Source: JAXMCI01 sp046349435
GTDB lineage: Bacteria; Pseudomonadota; Alphaproteobacteria; Dongiales; Dongiaceae
Reading direction: 5' to 3'
DNA: 64,000 nucleotides
NCBI GenBank assembly: GCA_046349435.1
Contig: JAXMCI010000011.1
Coordinates: forward strand, 1 to 64,000
Part shown: positions 11,775 to 20,206 of the stretch, piece after piece
How the letters are laid out: every line of letters starts with the position of its first letter
How positions within the stretch are numbered: position 1 is the stretch's first letter
Notes under the pieces: generated by a model
Told to the model about the DNA's origin: nothing
Databases searched by the model: none
What the model saw: only the letters and a program-made list of their open reading frames with translations
Translations under genes and position numbers: made by a program

Positions 11775-12026
11775 CTATTCCACCCCGAGGACGGCGATGG
11801 CGCCGAAGTCGAAGCCGTCCTGCTGCCCGGTCGGGCTTGCGCCGTTGTTCTTGACGCCGTTCGGCTTGACACCGTTCGCGGTGAAGCCGTTCGAGCTGAA
11901 GCCGTTGTACTTGATGCCGTTCTCGACCAGCGTGGCGGAGGCCGGGACGGCGATGCACGCGCCGAGGGCGGCGATGGCGGCGGCGGCGAGCAGGGCGGGC
12001 AGGCGCTTCTTCGTGCTGGTGCTCAT
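11775..12026 (-). CDS. Small secreted NG-pentapeptide-repeat protein
   Basis: An 83-residue predicted secreted peptide. Its basic N-terminus (MSTSTKKRLPALL) and alanine-rich core end at a probable signal-peptidase site after ASA. The mature part starts VENG and holds six five-residue units, each beginning Asn-Gly: NGIKY, NGFSS, NGFTA, NGVKP, NGVKN, NGASP. The C-terminus is GFDFGAIAVLGVE. No enzyme motif is visible. In ADYC proteins of myxobacteria I recall similar NG-repeats on the same chain as the ADYC domain; here they are on a separate upstream gene. A functional pairing is therefore likely, though its nature is unknown. Confidence 0.75.
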   Translation of the reverse strand: MSTSTKKRLPALLAAAAIAALGACIAVPASATLVENGIKYNGFSSNGFTANGVKPNGVKNNGASPTGQQDGFDFGAIAVLGVE

Positions 12027-12119
12027 GTCGGGTTCCTCCTGGTGGATGGTCCGGCGGATGCCGGCGCGCCGGGGCCCGGGATCGGTCCCGCGGCGCGAGG
12101 CGGGGATGTAGGGGCCACG

Positions 12120-12148
12120 CGTCACGACGGCGTGACGGGCGGCGTCAC
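12120..12148. promoter_or_regulatory. Dyad and repeat cluster in the ADYC / SARP divergent region
   Basis: CGTCACG (12120-12126) and CGTGACG (12131-12137) form a perfect inverted repeat with a 4-bp spacer. A further CGTCAC follows at 12143-12148. The cluster lies between the divergent NG-peptide gene and the SARP-type regulator gene, a natural place for an operator. Binding by the neighbouring regulator is inference. Confidence 0.4.
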
Positions 12149-12235
12149 AAGGGTGGGAAAAGGCAGCGGCCAAGCTTGTTCTGCCGACACGCCTGCTGGG
12201 CTAGGATGGCGCGCGGCAAGAAGGGGCCGCGGGAG

Positions 12236-14194
12236 ATGGGGCTGACGGTCTCGTTGCTGGGGGGATTCGCGGCGCGGGGTGCGGACGGGCAGGCCGTCGC
12301 CTTCCCGACCCGCAAGGTCGAGGCGCTGCTGGCGGTGCTGGCGGCGGCCCCGGGAACGGCGCATCCGCGGGAGCGGCTGGCCACGCTGCTATGGTCGCGC
12401 AGCGGCGACGTCCAGGCGCGCGGCAGCCTGCGGCAGTCGCTGGCCCTGCTGCGCAAGGCGCTGCAGGGCGCCGGCGCAACGCTGCCCGAGGCCCGCGGCG
12501 AGGCGGTCGCGCTCGACCCAGAGGGGCTGGAGGTCGATGCGGTCGCCTTCGAGCGGGCGGCGGCGGCCGGCGATCCGGACTCGCTGCGCGCCGCGCTCGA
12601 GCTTTATCGCGGCGACTTCCTCGCGGGGTTCGCGCTCGACGAGGAGCCGTTCGAGGAGTGGCTGGCGCAGGAACGGCGTCGCTTCCGGCAGCGCGCGGTC
12701 GAGGCCTGCGAGAGGCTGCTCGAGCATTGCCTGGCGGCCGGCGACGCGGCGCTCGGCCTGGCGACCGGGGAGCGGCTGCTGGTGCTGGAGCCGGCGTCGG
12801 AGGGCGCCTACCGGGCGATGATGCGGCTGCAGGCCCGCCAGGGCGCGCGCGGCGCGGCGGTGCGGCTCTACGAGCGCTGCCGCCAGGCGCTGGCCGCCGA
12901 TCTCGGCGTCGAGCCCGCGCCGGAGACCACCGCGCTGTGGCGCGAGATCCTCGCCCCGGCGGCGCCGGTCCCGGCGGCGGCCGCGGAGGCGCCGCCGGCG
13001 ATCGCCGTGCTGCCCTTCGCCGCCCCGCCGGACGAGCCGGAGCTGAGCTATCTCGGCGACGGGCTGGCCGAGGACGTCATCCGCGCGCTGTCGCGGTTCC
13101 GCTCGTTCGGGGCGATCGCCCGCCATTCCAGCTTCGCGCTGCGCGACCTCCGGCTGTCGGCGCCGGAGCTGGGCCAGCGGCTGGGCGCGCGCTACCTGCT
13201 GTCGGGCGCTCTGCGGCGGTCCGGCGGGTCGTTGCGGCTGACGGCCGACCTCGCCGACGCGGAGAGCGGCCGGCAGCTCTGGGCCGAGCGCTACGATCTC
13301 GGCGAGGGCCGCCTGGCCGGGCTGCAGGAGGAGGTCGCCGGCGCCATCGCCGGGGCGCTCGCCCAGCACATCGACCGCGCCCTGCTGCAGCAGGCGCGCC
13401 GCCGCGCGGCCGGCAACCTGCAGGCCTACGACTGCTGGCTGCGCGGGCTCGACTGCGTGCGCCGCGGCGGCGGGCCGGCGCTGGAGGAGGCGCGCGGCTT
13501 CTTCCGCCGGGCGCTGGAGCTCGACCCGAGCTATGCCCGCGGCCATTCCGGCCTTTCGCTGACCTACTTCAACGAGTGGAACTGCAGCCACTGGAAGACT
13601 TGGCGGCAGAGCGAGGAGAGCGCGCTCGACCATGCGCAGCGGGCCGTCGAGCTCGACGACGGCGACCATGTCACGCAGCTGATCCTGGGGCGCATCCACC
13701 TCTATCGCCGCGACTACGCCCAGGCCGAGCAGCACCTGGCGCGCGCCGAGGCGCTCAACCCGAACGACGCCGACCTGCTCGCCCACCTGGCGCTCGGCTG
13801 GAGCTATCTCGGCGACCCCGGGCGGGCGCAGCGCATGGCCGAGCTCGCGGTGCGACTCAACCCGCTGCACGACGCCTGGTACTACATCTTCCTGACGCCG
13901 GTGGCGCTGGTGAACCGGCGCTTCGAGGCGGTGGTGGCGATGGGCGGGCGCTGCCTCGAGCGCGCCGTCAAGATGCCGGCGCTGGTCGCGGCCGCCTGCG
14001 CCCATCTCGAGCGGATGGACGAGGCGCGCCGCTACCTCGATCTGCACCTCGCGCTGTTCCGGCAGCGCATCACCTTCGGCAGGGCGCCGGAGCCCGGCGA
14101 GGCGCGCGAGTGGCTGGCGGGGATCAACGCCTTCCGCCGGCCGGAGGACATGGCGCTGCTGCTGCAGGGCCTCGCGAAGGCCGGCCTGCGCTAG
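12236..14194 (+). CDS. SARP/BTAD-type transcriptional regulator with TolB-like and TPR regions
   Basis: About 652 residues. The N-terminus (LTVSLLGGF...FPTRKVEALLAVLA...RERLATLLW) is a winged-helix OmpR-like DNA-binding domain. Next is a bacterial transcriptional activator domain (about 95-240) with repeated helical units ending AADLGVEPAPETTALW. The middle (IAVLPFAAPPDEPELSYLGDGLAEDVIRALS...GARYLLSGALRRSG) is the TolB N-terminal-like segment found in cyclase-linked regulators. The last 250 residues are tetratricopeptide repeats (RRALELDPSYARGHSGLSL and following). Such proteins sense ligands or partners through the TPR part and bind DNA with the N-terminus. Starts at 12176 or 12206 are possible; 12236 begins right at the domain. 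It is divergent from the NG-peptide/ADYC pair, its likely target. Confidence 0.85.
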   Translation: MGLTVSLLGGFAARGADGQAVAFPTRKVEALLAVLAAAPGTAHPRERLATLLWSRSGDVQARGSLRQSLALLRKALQGAGATLPEARGEAVALDPEGLEVDAVAFERAAAAGDPDSLRAALELYRGDFLAGFALDEEPFEEWLAQERRRFRQRAVEACERLLEHCLAAGDAALGLATGERLLVLEPASEGAYRAMMRLQARQGARGAAVRLYERCRQALAADLGVEPAPETTALWREILAPAAPVPAAAAEAPPAIAVLPFAAPPDEPELSYLGDGLAEDVIRALSRFRSFGAIARHSSFALRDLRLSAPELGQRLGARYLLSGALRRSGGSLRLTADLADAESGRQLWAERYDLGEGRLAGLQEEVAGAIAGALAQHIDRALLQQARRRAAGNLQAYDCWLRGLDCVRRGGGPALEEARGFFRRALELDPSYARGHSGLSLTYFNEWNCSHWKTWRQSEESALDHAQRAVELDDGDHVTQLILGRIHLYRRDYAQAEQHLARAEALNPNDADLLAHLALGWSYLGDPGRAQRMAELAVRLNPLHDAWYYIFLTPVALVNRRFEAVVAMGGRCLERAVKMPALVAAACAHLERMDEARRYLDLHLALFRQRITFGRAPEPGEAREWLAGINAFRRPEDMALLLQGLAKAGLR

Positions 14195-14201
14195 CGCGCC
14201 C

Positions 14202-15272
14202 TCAGCCGATCCGGCGGTAGCGGCGCATCGCGTCCAGCAGCCGGTCGTGCGGCAGGGCCCGGGCGACCCGGCCGTTCTGGCCGGTCATCGTCTCGGCGGC
14301 GACCAGCGCGTTGAGAATCGCTTCCTCGGTGGCCTCTGCGGCGGCCTCGAAGAGCGGCGTCATGCCGTCGGCGGCCATCATTCGCACGGCCGGCAGCGGA
14401 TCCTCGTCGGCGACGCGGTTGCCGGTCGAGAAGGCGAGGAAGATGTCGCCGCTGCTGTTGCCGCCGATGCCGCCGACCCAGGCGAGCCCGGTGGTGGCGC
14501 GGCGCGCCAGGCGCTGGCACTGGATCGGCAGCAGCGGCGCGTCGGTCGCCAGGATGACGATGATCGAGCCGCTCTCCGGCGTCTCGGCGCGGGCCGAGGG
14601 CACGTGGTCGAGGCCGATCTCGCGCCCGACCGGGACGCCATCGACCCGCAGCAGGTGGCGGGCGCCGTAATTGGCCTGGACCAGGGCGCCCACCGTCCAG
14701 CGGCCGAAGCCGCCCTCGGCGACGCGCGAGGCGGTGCCGATGCCGCCCTTGAACTCGTGGCAGATCATGCCGGTGCCGCCGCCGACATTGCCCTCGGCGA
14801 CCGGGCCGGCGGTCGCGCCGTCGAGTGCCGCGAAGGTGTGCTCGGCGGTGACGGCGAAGGCGGCGCCGTCGGAGAGCCAGGCATCCGAGGTCTCGGCCAC
14901 CACCGGCAGGTGGAAGGACTGGCGCGCGCCGGCGCGGATGGCGTAGGCGCAGAGCGCGTCGCGCACGACGCCGACCGCATGGGTGTTGGTGATGCAGACG
15001 GGCGAGGCGAGCAGCCCCTGCTCGGCGATCCAGACCAGCCCGGTCATCTCGCCATTGCCGTTGAAGGAATGGCCGCCGGCGAAGAGGTAGTTGCTCCACA
15101 GATCGGGGCCGGCCGGCCAGATCGCGGTGACCCCGGTGCGCACGCAGTGCGGCGTGTCGGCGATCACCGTGGCATGGCCGACGCGGATGCCGGCGACGTC
15201 GGTGATGGCGTTGAGCGGACCCGGCGGCAGCCGCCCGGTCGAGAGGCCGAGGTCGCGCAGCCGCGGGCGCAT
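14202..15272 (-). CDS. P1 family peptidase (DmpA/BapA-like aminopeptidase)
   Basis: A 356-residue member of the P1/DmpA family, N-terminal nucleophile hydrolases that cut themselves into two chains. VGHATVIAD and GVTAIWP near the N-terminus are family-conserved. GGIGGNSSGDIFLAFSTG (about 256-273) contains the self-cleavage site, with Ser of GNSSGD as the new N-terminal nucleophile. Substrates in the family are N-terminal D- or L-amino acids or beta-peptides. The stop is convergent with the SARP gene 7 bp away. Its ATG overlaps the ygfZ stop by one base, so the two form an operon. Confidence 0.9.
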   Translation of the reverse strand: MRPRLRDLGLSTGRLPPGPLNAITDVAGIRVGHATVIADTPHCVRTGVTAIWPAGPDLWSNYLFAGGHSFNGNGEMTGLVWIAEQGLLASPVCITNTHAVGVVRDALCAYAIRAGARQSFHLPVVAETSDAWLSDGAAFAVTAEHTFAALDGATAGPVAEGNVGGGTGMICHEFKGGIGTASRVAEGGFGRWTVGALVQANYGARHLLRVDGVPVGREIGLDHVPSARAETPESGSIIVILATDAPLLPIQCQRLARRATTGLAWVGGIGGNSSGDIFLAFSTGNRVADEDPLPAVRMMAADGMTPLFEAAAEATEEAILNALVAAETMTGQNGRVARALPHDRLLDAMRRYRRIG

Positions 15273-16162
15273 CACGAGGCCTCCGGCAGGCGGATCCAGG
15301 ACGGGCGCCGCACGGCGAGCCGCGCCTGCCCGGCGGCGAGCGGGCCGTCGAGCGCGTCGAGCCGCAGCAAAGCGAGGCCGCGCCGGCCGGCGGCGCTGCG
15401 CATCTCGCCGGCCTCGCGCTCGCCCTGCAGCACCGGCGTGCCGGGTGCGGGCGCGGGGCCGTCGATCTCGACCGGCAGCAGGCGCTTGCGGATCAGCGCC
15501 CGGTACTTGGTGCGGGCGGTCAGCTCCTGTCCCATGTAGCAGCCCTTCTGCCAGTCGACGCCGTTGAGCTCGTCGAAGCCGTTCTCGAGCAGGATCGCCT
15601 TCTCGACCGGCAGGTCGCGGCTGCCGTCGGGCACGCCCTCGGCGAGCCGCAGCTGCTCGTAGCCCTCGAGGTCGCCCGGGGCGAAGCCGAGCCCGGCCAG
15701 CAGCGCCGGGGCGGCGCCCTCCGGCAGCCAGGCGCGGGCGCCGAGGGCGGCGAGGCGGGGATCGACGAAGGCGAGGCCGGAGTCGAGCGGCCGGGCGGCG
15801 CCGGGCTCGGCCGGCAGGCCGAGGCGCTCGGGCGCGGCGGCGCCGTAGAGCAGCAGCACGGCGAGGCCGTCGAGCGGCTCGATCGTGACCTTGGAGCGCA
15901 GGCGGTAGACGGAGAGGCGGCGCTTCAGGTCGTCGCGCCGGGCGGCCTCGCATTCGAGCACGAGGGCGTCGCCGAGGCCGGCGATGAAGAACTCGTGCAG
16001 GAACTTGCCCTGGGGGGTCAGCAGGGCGGCGTGGATGGCGCGCTCCGGCGTCGCCCGGGCGACGTCGTTGGAGACGAGGCCCTGCAGGAAGGCGCGGGCG
16101 TCCGGTCCGGTGACGCGGAGCAGAGCGCGCTCGCGGGTCATGGCATAGGTTGCGTCGTTCAT
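15272..16162 (-). CDS. ygfZ: YgfZ/GcvT-domain protein, iron-sulfur cluster-linked tRNA-modifying protein
   Basis: A 296-residue folate-binding protein. KGCYMGQELTARTKYR (about 210-225) is the YgfZ signature; its Cys is required in the E. coli protein, which supports Fe-S enzymes such as MiaB. The N-terminus RALLRVTGPDARAFLQGLVSNDV matches the GcvT-like fold. I start at ATG 16162 (MNDATYAMTRERA); the open frame continues upstream into unrelated sequence. It overlaps the P1 peptidase start and is divergent from the amidohydrolase gene at 16248. Confidence 0.9.
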   Translation of the reverse strand: MNDATYAMTRERALLRVTGPDARAFLQGLVSNDVARATPERAIHAALLTPQGKFLHEFFIAGLGDALVLECEAARRDDLKRRLSVYRLRSKVTIEPLDGLAVLLLYGAAAPERLGLPAEPGAARPLDSGLAFVDPRLAALGARAWLPEGAAPALLAGLGFAPGDLEGYEQLRLAEGVPDGSRDLPVEKAILLENGFDELNGVDWQKGCYMGQELTARTKYRALIRKRLLPVEIDGPAPAPGTPVLQGEREAGEMRSAAGRRGLALLRLDALDGPLAAGQARLAVRRPSWIRLPEAS

Positions 16163-16247
16163 GGGCCCAGGTTCCGGCATGAGGCCGGCCCTTGGCAAGC
16201 CGGTTGCGGGCGGGCAGGGTACGGGTCGGCAGGCAGGAGGGCCGGAC

Positions 16248-17579
16248 ATGGCCGAGCGGTTCGATCTCATCGTGCGGGGCGGCGTCGCCGCCACGCCCAA
16301 CGGCATCGGCCGGGCCGACGTGGCGGTGCGGGACGGGCGCATCGCGGCGATCGGGCGGGTCGAGGGCGACGCGGCCGAGATCGTCGATGCCGCCGGGCTG
16401 CACGTGCTGCCGGGGGTGATCGACAGCCAGGTGCATCTGCGCGAGCCGGGGCTCGAGCACAAGGAGGACCTGGCGACCGGCACGACGGGGGCGGTGCTGG
16501 GCGGCGTCACCGCGGTCTGCGAGATGCCGAACACCAACCCGAACACGCTGACCGAGGCCGACCTCGCCGACAAGCTGCGCCGGGCCCGCGGCCGGGCGCG
16601 CTGCGACATCGCCTTCTTCGTCGGCGCCGCCGACAGCAACGTCGACCGGCTGGCCGAGCTCGAGCGGCTGCCCGGCTGCGCCGGGGTCAAGCTGTTCATG
16701 GGCAGCTCGACCGGCAGCCTGCTGGTCGCCGAGGACGAGGAGATCGCCGCGGTGCTGCGCAACGGCCGGCGCCGCGTCGCCATCCATGCCGAGGACGAGG
16801 CGCGGCTGCGCGAGCGGCAGAAGATCGCGCGGGAGAGCGGCCGGGTCGAGAGCCACCCGGAGTGGCGCGACGGCGAGTCGGCGCTGCTGGCGACGCGGCG
16901 CGTGCTGGCGCTGGCGCGCGCCGCCGGCCGACGGATCCACGTGCTGCACATCACCACCGCGGCGGAGATGCCGCTGCTGGCGGCGAGCAAGGACCTCGCC
17001 ACGGTCGAGGTGACGCCGCAGCACCTGACGCTGGCGGCGCCGGAGTGCTACGAGCGGCTCGGCACGCTGGCGCAGATGAACCCGCCGATCCGCGGCGAGC
17101 GCGACCGGGCCGGGCTGTGGCGCGGGCTGCACCAGGGCATCGTCGACTGCATCGGCTCCGACCACGCGCCGCACACCCGCGAGGAGAAGGCGAAGCCCTA
17201 CCCGACCAGCCCGTCGGGCATGCCGGGGGTGCAGACGCTGCTGCCGGTCATGCTCGACCACGTCGCCGCCGGGCGGCTCAGCCTGGAGCGGCTGGTCGAC
17301 CTGACCAGCGCCGGGCCGGCGCGGATCTACGGCATCGCCGGCAAGGGGCGGATCGCCGTCGGCTACGACGCCGACCTGACCCTGGTCGACCTCAAGGCAA
17401 CGCGGCGCATCGAGAACCGCTGGATCGCCAGCCGCTGCGGCTGGTCGCCGTTCGACGGGGTCACGGTGACCGGCTGGCCGGTCATGACCGTGCTGCGCGG
17501 CCGGATCGTGATGCGCGAGGACAGCCTGGTGGGCGACCCGATCGGCGAGCCGCTGCGCTTCCAGGAGACGCTCAGCTGA
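16248..17579 (+). CDS. Dihydroorotase-like amidohydrolase
   Basis: A 443-residue amidohydrolase-superfamily protein annotated in relatives as dihydroorotase (pyrimidine synthesis, carbamoyl-aspartate to dihydroorotate). Seen are DSQVHLREPG (about 59-68), the metal-site Lys segment GVKLFMGSSTG (about 145-155), HVLHITT, and SDHAPHT with the catalytic Asp. The usual metal motif is H-x-H; here the first His is Gln (Q-V-H). That change is shared, as far as I recall, by an alphaproteobacterial subgroup and makes the exact reaction less certain (allantoinase or hydantoinase activity is possible). AGGAGG lies 7 bp before the ATG. No aspartate transcarbamylase gene is adjacent. Confidence 0.8.
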   Translation: MAERFDLIVRGGVAATPNGIGRADVAVRDGRIAAIGRVEGDAAEIVDAAGLHVLPGVIDSQVHLREPGLEHKEDLATGTTGAVLGGVTAVCEMPNTNPNTLTEADLADKLRRARGRARCDIAFFVGAADSNVDRLAELERLPGCAGVKLFMGSSTGSLLVAEDEEIAAVLRNGRRRVAIHAEDEARLRERQKIARESGRVESHPEWRDGESALLATRRVLALARAAGRRIHVLHITTAAEMPLLAASKDLATVEVTPQHLTLAAPECYERLGTLAQMNPPIRGERDRAGLWRGLHQGIVDCIGSDHAPHTREEKAKPYPTSPSGMPGVQTLLPVMLDHVAAGRLSLERLVDLTSAGPARIYGIAGKGRIAVGYDADLTLVDLKATRRIENRWIASRCGWSPFDGVTVTGWPVMTVLRGRIVMREDSLVGDPIGEPLRFQETLS

Positions 17580-17655
17580 GGCCGTCGCGGCTGCGGTATC
17601 GCCGGGCCGGGCGCTTCGCTATCCTCGACCCCATGATCGACAGAGGAGACCGGCC

Positions 17656-18822
17656 ATGACGGCCTGCATCGTCGGATGGAGCCACACGCCCTTCGGCAAG
17701 CTGGAGGGCGAGGACGTCGAGTCGCTGATCGTGCGGGCGGCCAACGGCGCGCTGGCCGATGCCGGGATCGCCGCCGCCGAGATCGACGAGATCGTGCTCG
17801 GGCACTTCAACGCCGGCTTCTCGCCGCAGGACTTCACCGCCTCGCTGGTGCTGCAGGCCGACCCGGCGCTGCGCTTCAAGCGGGCGAGCCGGGTCGAGAA
17901 CGCCTGCGCCACCGGCAGCGCCGCGGTGCATGCCGGGCTGCGCAGCATCGCCGCGCGCCAGGCGCGGCTGGTGCTGGTGGTCGGCGTCGAGAAGATGACG
18001 GCGACGCCGGGGCCGGAGATCGGCGCCAACCTGCTGAAGGCGAGCTACGTCAAGGAGGAGGCGGCCGCCGAGGGCGGCTTCGCCGGCGTCTTCGGGCAGA
18101 TCGCCCAGCGCTATTTCCAGAAGCACGGCGACCAGAGCGACGCGCTGGCGCGGATCGCCGCCAAGAACCACCGCAACGGCGTCGGCAACCCGATGGCGCA
18201 GATGCGCAAGGACCTCGGCTACGAATTCTGCCGCACCGCGTCAGAGAAGAATCCGGTGGTGGCCGGGCCGCTGAAGCGGACCGACTGCAGCCTGGTGTCG
18301 GACGGCGCGGCGGCGCTGGTGCTGGCCGACCTCGACACCGCGCTGGCGATGCGCAAGGCGGTGCTGTTCCGCGCCGCCGAGCAGGTCAGCGACTTCCTGC
18401 CGATGAGCCGGCGCGACGTGACGCTGTTCGAGGGGCCGGCGCTGGCCTGGAAGAAGGCGCTGGCGGCGGCCCGCCTGCGGCTGGAGGATCTCAGCCTGGT
18501 CGAGACGCACGACTGCTTCACCATCGCCGAGCTGATCGAGTACGAGGCGATGGGGCTGACGGCGCCGGGCGAGGGCGCGCGGGCGATCGCCGAGGGCTGG
18601 ACCGAGAAGGGCGGGCGCCTGCCGGTCAATCCGTCGGGCGGGCTCAAGGCCAAGGGCCACCCGATCGGCGCCACGGGCGTGTCGATGCACGTGCTGGCGG
18701 CGATGCAGGCGAGCGGCACGGCCGGCGACATGCAGATCCCCGGCGCCAAGCTTGCCGGGCTGTTCAACATGGGCGGCGTCGCGGTCGCCAACTACGTCAG
18801 CATCCTCGAGCCGCTGCGCTGA
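17656..18822 (+). CDS. Acetyl-CoA acetyltransferase / SCP2-type thiolase
   Basis: A 388-residue thiolase-fold protein. VENACATGSAAVHAG (about 84-98) holds the nucleophilic Cys. HDCFTIAELIEYE (about 289-301) holds the catalytic His. GGLKAKGHPIGATGVSMH (about 332-349) is the C-terminal family motif with the second His. This arrangement, with HDCF instead of a biosynthetic NEAF motif, is that of the SCP-x/lipid-transfer thiolase group, which acts on branched or unusual acyl-CoAs. It is followed after 28 bp by an AcuI-type reductase, so the pair may act on acyl-CoA intermediates. Confidence 0.9.
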   Translation: MTACIVGWSHTPFGKLEGEDVESLIVRAANGALADAGIAAAEIDEIVLGHFNAGFSPQDFTASLVLQADPALRFKRASRVENACATGSAAVHAGLRSIAARQARLVLVVGVEKMTATPGPEIGANLLKASYVKEEAAAEGGFAGVFGQIAQRYFQKHGDQSDALARIAAKNHRNGVGNPMAQMRKDLGYEFCRTASEKNPVVAGPLKRTDCSLVSDGAAALVLADLDTALAMRKAVLFRAAEQVSDFLPMSRRDVTLFEGPALAWKKALAAARLRLEDLSLVETHDCFTIAELIEYEAMGLTAPGEGARAIAEGWTEKGGRLPVNPSGGLKAKGHPIGATGVSMHVLAAMQASGTAGDMQIPGAKLAGLFNMGGVAVANYVSILEPLR

Positions 18823-18850
18823 GGACTGCCGCAAGCAAGAAGGAGCCGGG

Positions 18851-19834
18851 ATGTTCAGGGCGCTGCTGCTGGAGGAGGTCGAGGGGCTGGTCTGCGCGCG
18901 GGTGGAGTCGCTCGAGGAGAGCCGGCTGCCGGCGGGCGACGTCACCGTCGGGATCGAGCATTCGACGCTCAACTACAAGGACGGGCTGATCGTCACCGGC
19001 AAGGGCCGGCTGGTGCGCAACTACCCGCACGTGCCGGGCATCGACTTCGCCGGCCGCGTGCTGGAGTCCGACAGCCAGGGCTGGAAGCGCGGCGACCGCG
19101 TCGTCCTGACCGGTTGGCGGGTCGGCGAGACGCAGTGGGGCGGGCTGGCCGAGAAGGCCCGCGTCAAGGGCGACTGGCTGGTGCCGCTGCCCGAGGGCAT
19201 GACGACGCGCCAGGCCATGGCGATCGGCACGGCGGGCTTCACCGCGATGCTGGCGGTGATGGCGCTGGAGGCGCACGGCGTGACGCCCGATGCCGGCGAC
19301 GTGCTGGTGACGGGGGCGGCCGGCGGCGTCGGCAGCATCGCCGTCGCGGTGCTGGCGACGCTCGGCTACCGCGTCGTCGCCTCGACCGGGCGGCCCGAGA
19401 CGCACGGCTATCTGCGCGGGCTCGGCGCCGCCGAGATCATCGAGCGCTCGAGCATCGCGGCGCCGTCGGGCAAGCCGCTCGACAGCGAGCGCTGGGCGGG
19501 CGCCGTCGATTCGGTCGGCGGCGCGACCCTGGCGGCGATCCTGCCGGCGATCCGCTATCGCGGCGCGGTGGCGGCCTGCGGGCTGGCGGGCGGCACCAAG
19601 CTGGAGACGACGGTGATTCCGTTCCTGCTGCGCGGCGTCGGCCTGCTCGGCATCGATTCGGTGATGTGCCCGATGGCGCAGCGGCGCGAGGCCTGGCAGC
19701 GGCTCGCCACCCAGCTGCCCGAGGACAAGCTCGACGCGGCGATCGTGCCGGCGCGGCTCGAGGACGTGCCGCGGCTGGCGCCGGAGATCCTCGCCGGCAA
19801 GGTGCGGGGGCGGGTGGTGGTGGATATGGGGTGA
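18851..19834 (+). CDS. acuI: AcuI/YhdH-type acryloyl-CoA reductase family oxidoreductase
   Basis: A 327-residue medium-chain dehydrogenase/reductase without zinc ligands. STLNYKDGLIVTGKG (about 38-52) and HVPGIDFAGRVLES are typical of the YhdH/AcuI group. VLVTGAAGGVGSIAVAVLATLGY is the Rossmann NADP-binding motif (G-x-x-G-x-x-S). ACGLAGGTKLETTVIPFLLRGVGLLGIDSV near the C-terminus is another family marker. AcuI reduces acryloyl-CoA to propionyl-CoA with NADPH; the wider family includes other enoyl reductases. GGAG precedes the ATG. Together with the thiolase upstream it probably belongs to an acyl-CoA pathway. Confidence 0.88.
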   Translation: MFRALLLEEVEGLVCARVESLEESRLPAGDVTVGIEHSTLNYKDGLIVTGKGRLVRNYPHVPGIDFAGRVLESDSQGWKRGDRVVLTGWRVGETQWGGLAEKARVKGDWLVPLPEGMTTRQAMAIGTAGFTAMLAVMALEAHGVTPDAGDVLVTGAAGGVGSIAVAVLATLGYRVVASTGRPETHGYLRGLGAAEIIERSSIAAPSGKPLDSERWAGAVDSVGGATLAAILPAIRYRGAVAACGLAGGTKLETTVIPFLLRGVGLLGIDSVMCPMAQRREAWQRLATQLPEDKLDAAIVPARLEDVPRLAPEILAGKVRGRVVVDMG

Positions 19835-19838
19835 GGGC

Positions 19839-19864
19839 GGGCGAGGGCGGCTTCGCCCTCGCCC
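19839..19864. terminator. Strong hairpin between acuI and the phage region
   Basis: An 11-bp perfect stem (GGGCGAGGGCG / CGCCCTCGCCC) with loop GCTT lies between the acuI stop (19834) and the converging stop at 19872. It could end transcription from both sides. No T-tract follows, so it would be a stem-only or factor-assisted terminator. Confidence 0.55.
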
Positions 19865-19871
19865 GGATCGG

Positions 19872-20123
19872 CTACGCGGCGGCGACGCTGACGGTGCCGG
19901 CCGGGTCGGCCTCGGTGACGACGAGGTCGACGAGGCCGGGGCGGTTGCCGGCCGGCAGGTTCACCATGATGCGGTCGCCGGGGCGCAGCAGCTCGTTGGC
20001 GCCTGCGAAGTAGCCGGGCGCGGCGGCGAGCACCGATTCGGCGGGGTCGGCGGTGCGGTAGTGCCAGAGCGTGAAGCCGTTGGCGTAGGCCAGCACGCTG
20101 AGCTCGGCGGCATCGAAGGCCAT
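19872..20123 (-). CDS. Small phage-associated protein of unknown function
   Basis: An 83-residue protein, MAFDAAELSVLAYANGFTLWHYRT followed by a short beta-rich part (RPGDRIMVNLPAG, LVDLVVTEADPAGTVSVAAA). Similar small proteins with the FxLWHY segment occur in other alphaproteobacterial prophages as far as I recall, without known role. It is in the same orientation as the repressor and 83 bp downstream of it. The Shine-Dalgarno sequence GGGAGGG lies 6 bp before the ATG inside a hairpin (20130-20158), so translation may be controlled. Confidence 0.65.
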   Translation of the reverse strand: MAFDAAELSVLAYANGFTLWHYRTADPAESVLAAAPGYFAGANELLRPGDRIMVNLPAGNRPGLVDLVVTEADPAGTVSVAAA

Positions 20124-20129
20124 GGGGGT

Positions 20130-20158
20130 CCCTCCCGACAAGACGCTTGACGGGAGGG
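20130..20158 (-). promoter_or_regulatory. 5' hairpin that covers the ribosome binding site of the 19872-20123 gene
   Basis: On the minus strand CCCTCCCG (20158-20151) pairs with CGGGAGGG (20137-20130), leaving a 13-base loop. The second arm contains the Shine-Dalgarno sequence and ends 6 bases before the ATG. Folding would hide the ribosome binding site. Confidence 0.5.
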
Positions 20159-20206
20159 CTTCTACCGCATATAACAACAAATGTAAACGTATATTGCGTA
20201 GGTGCG

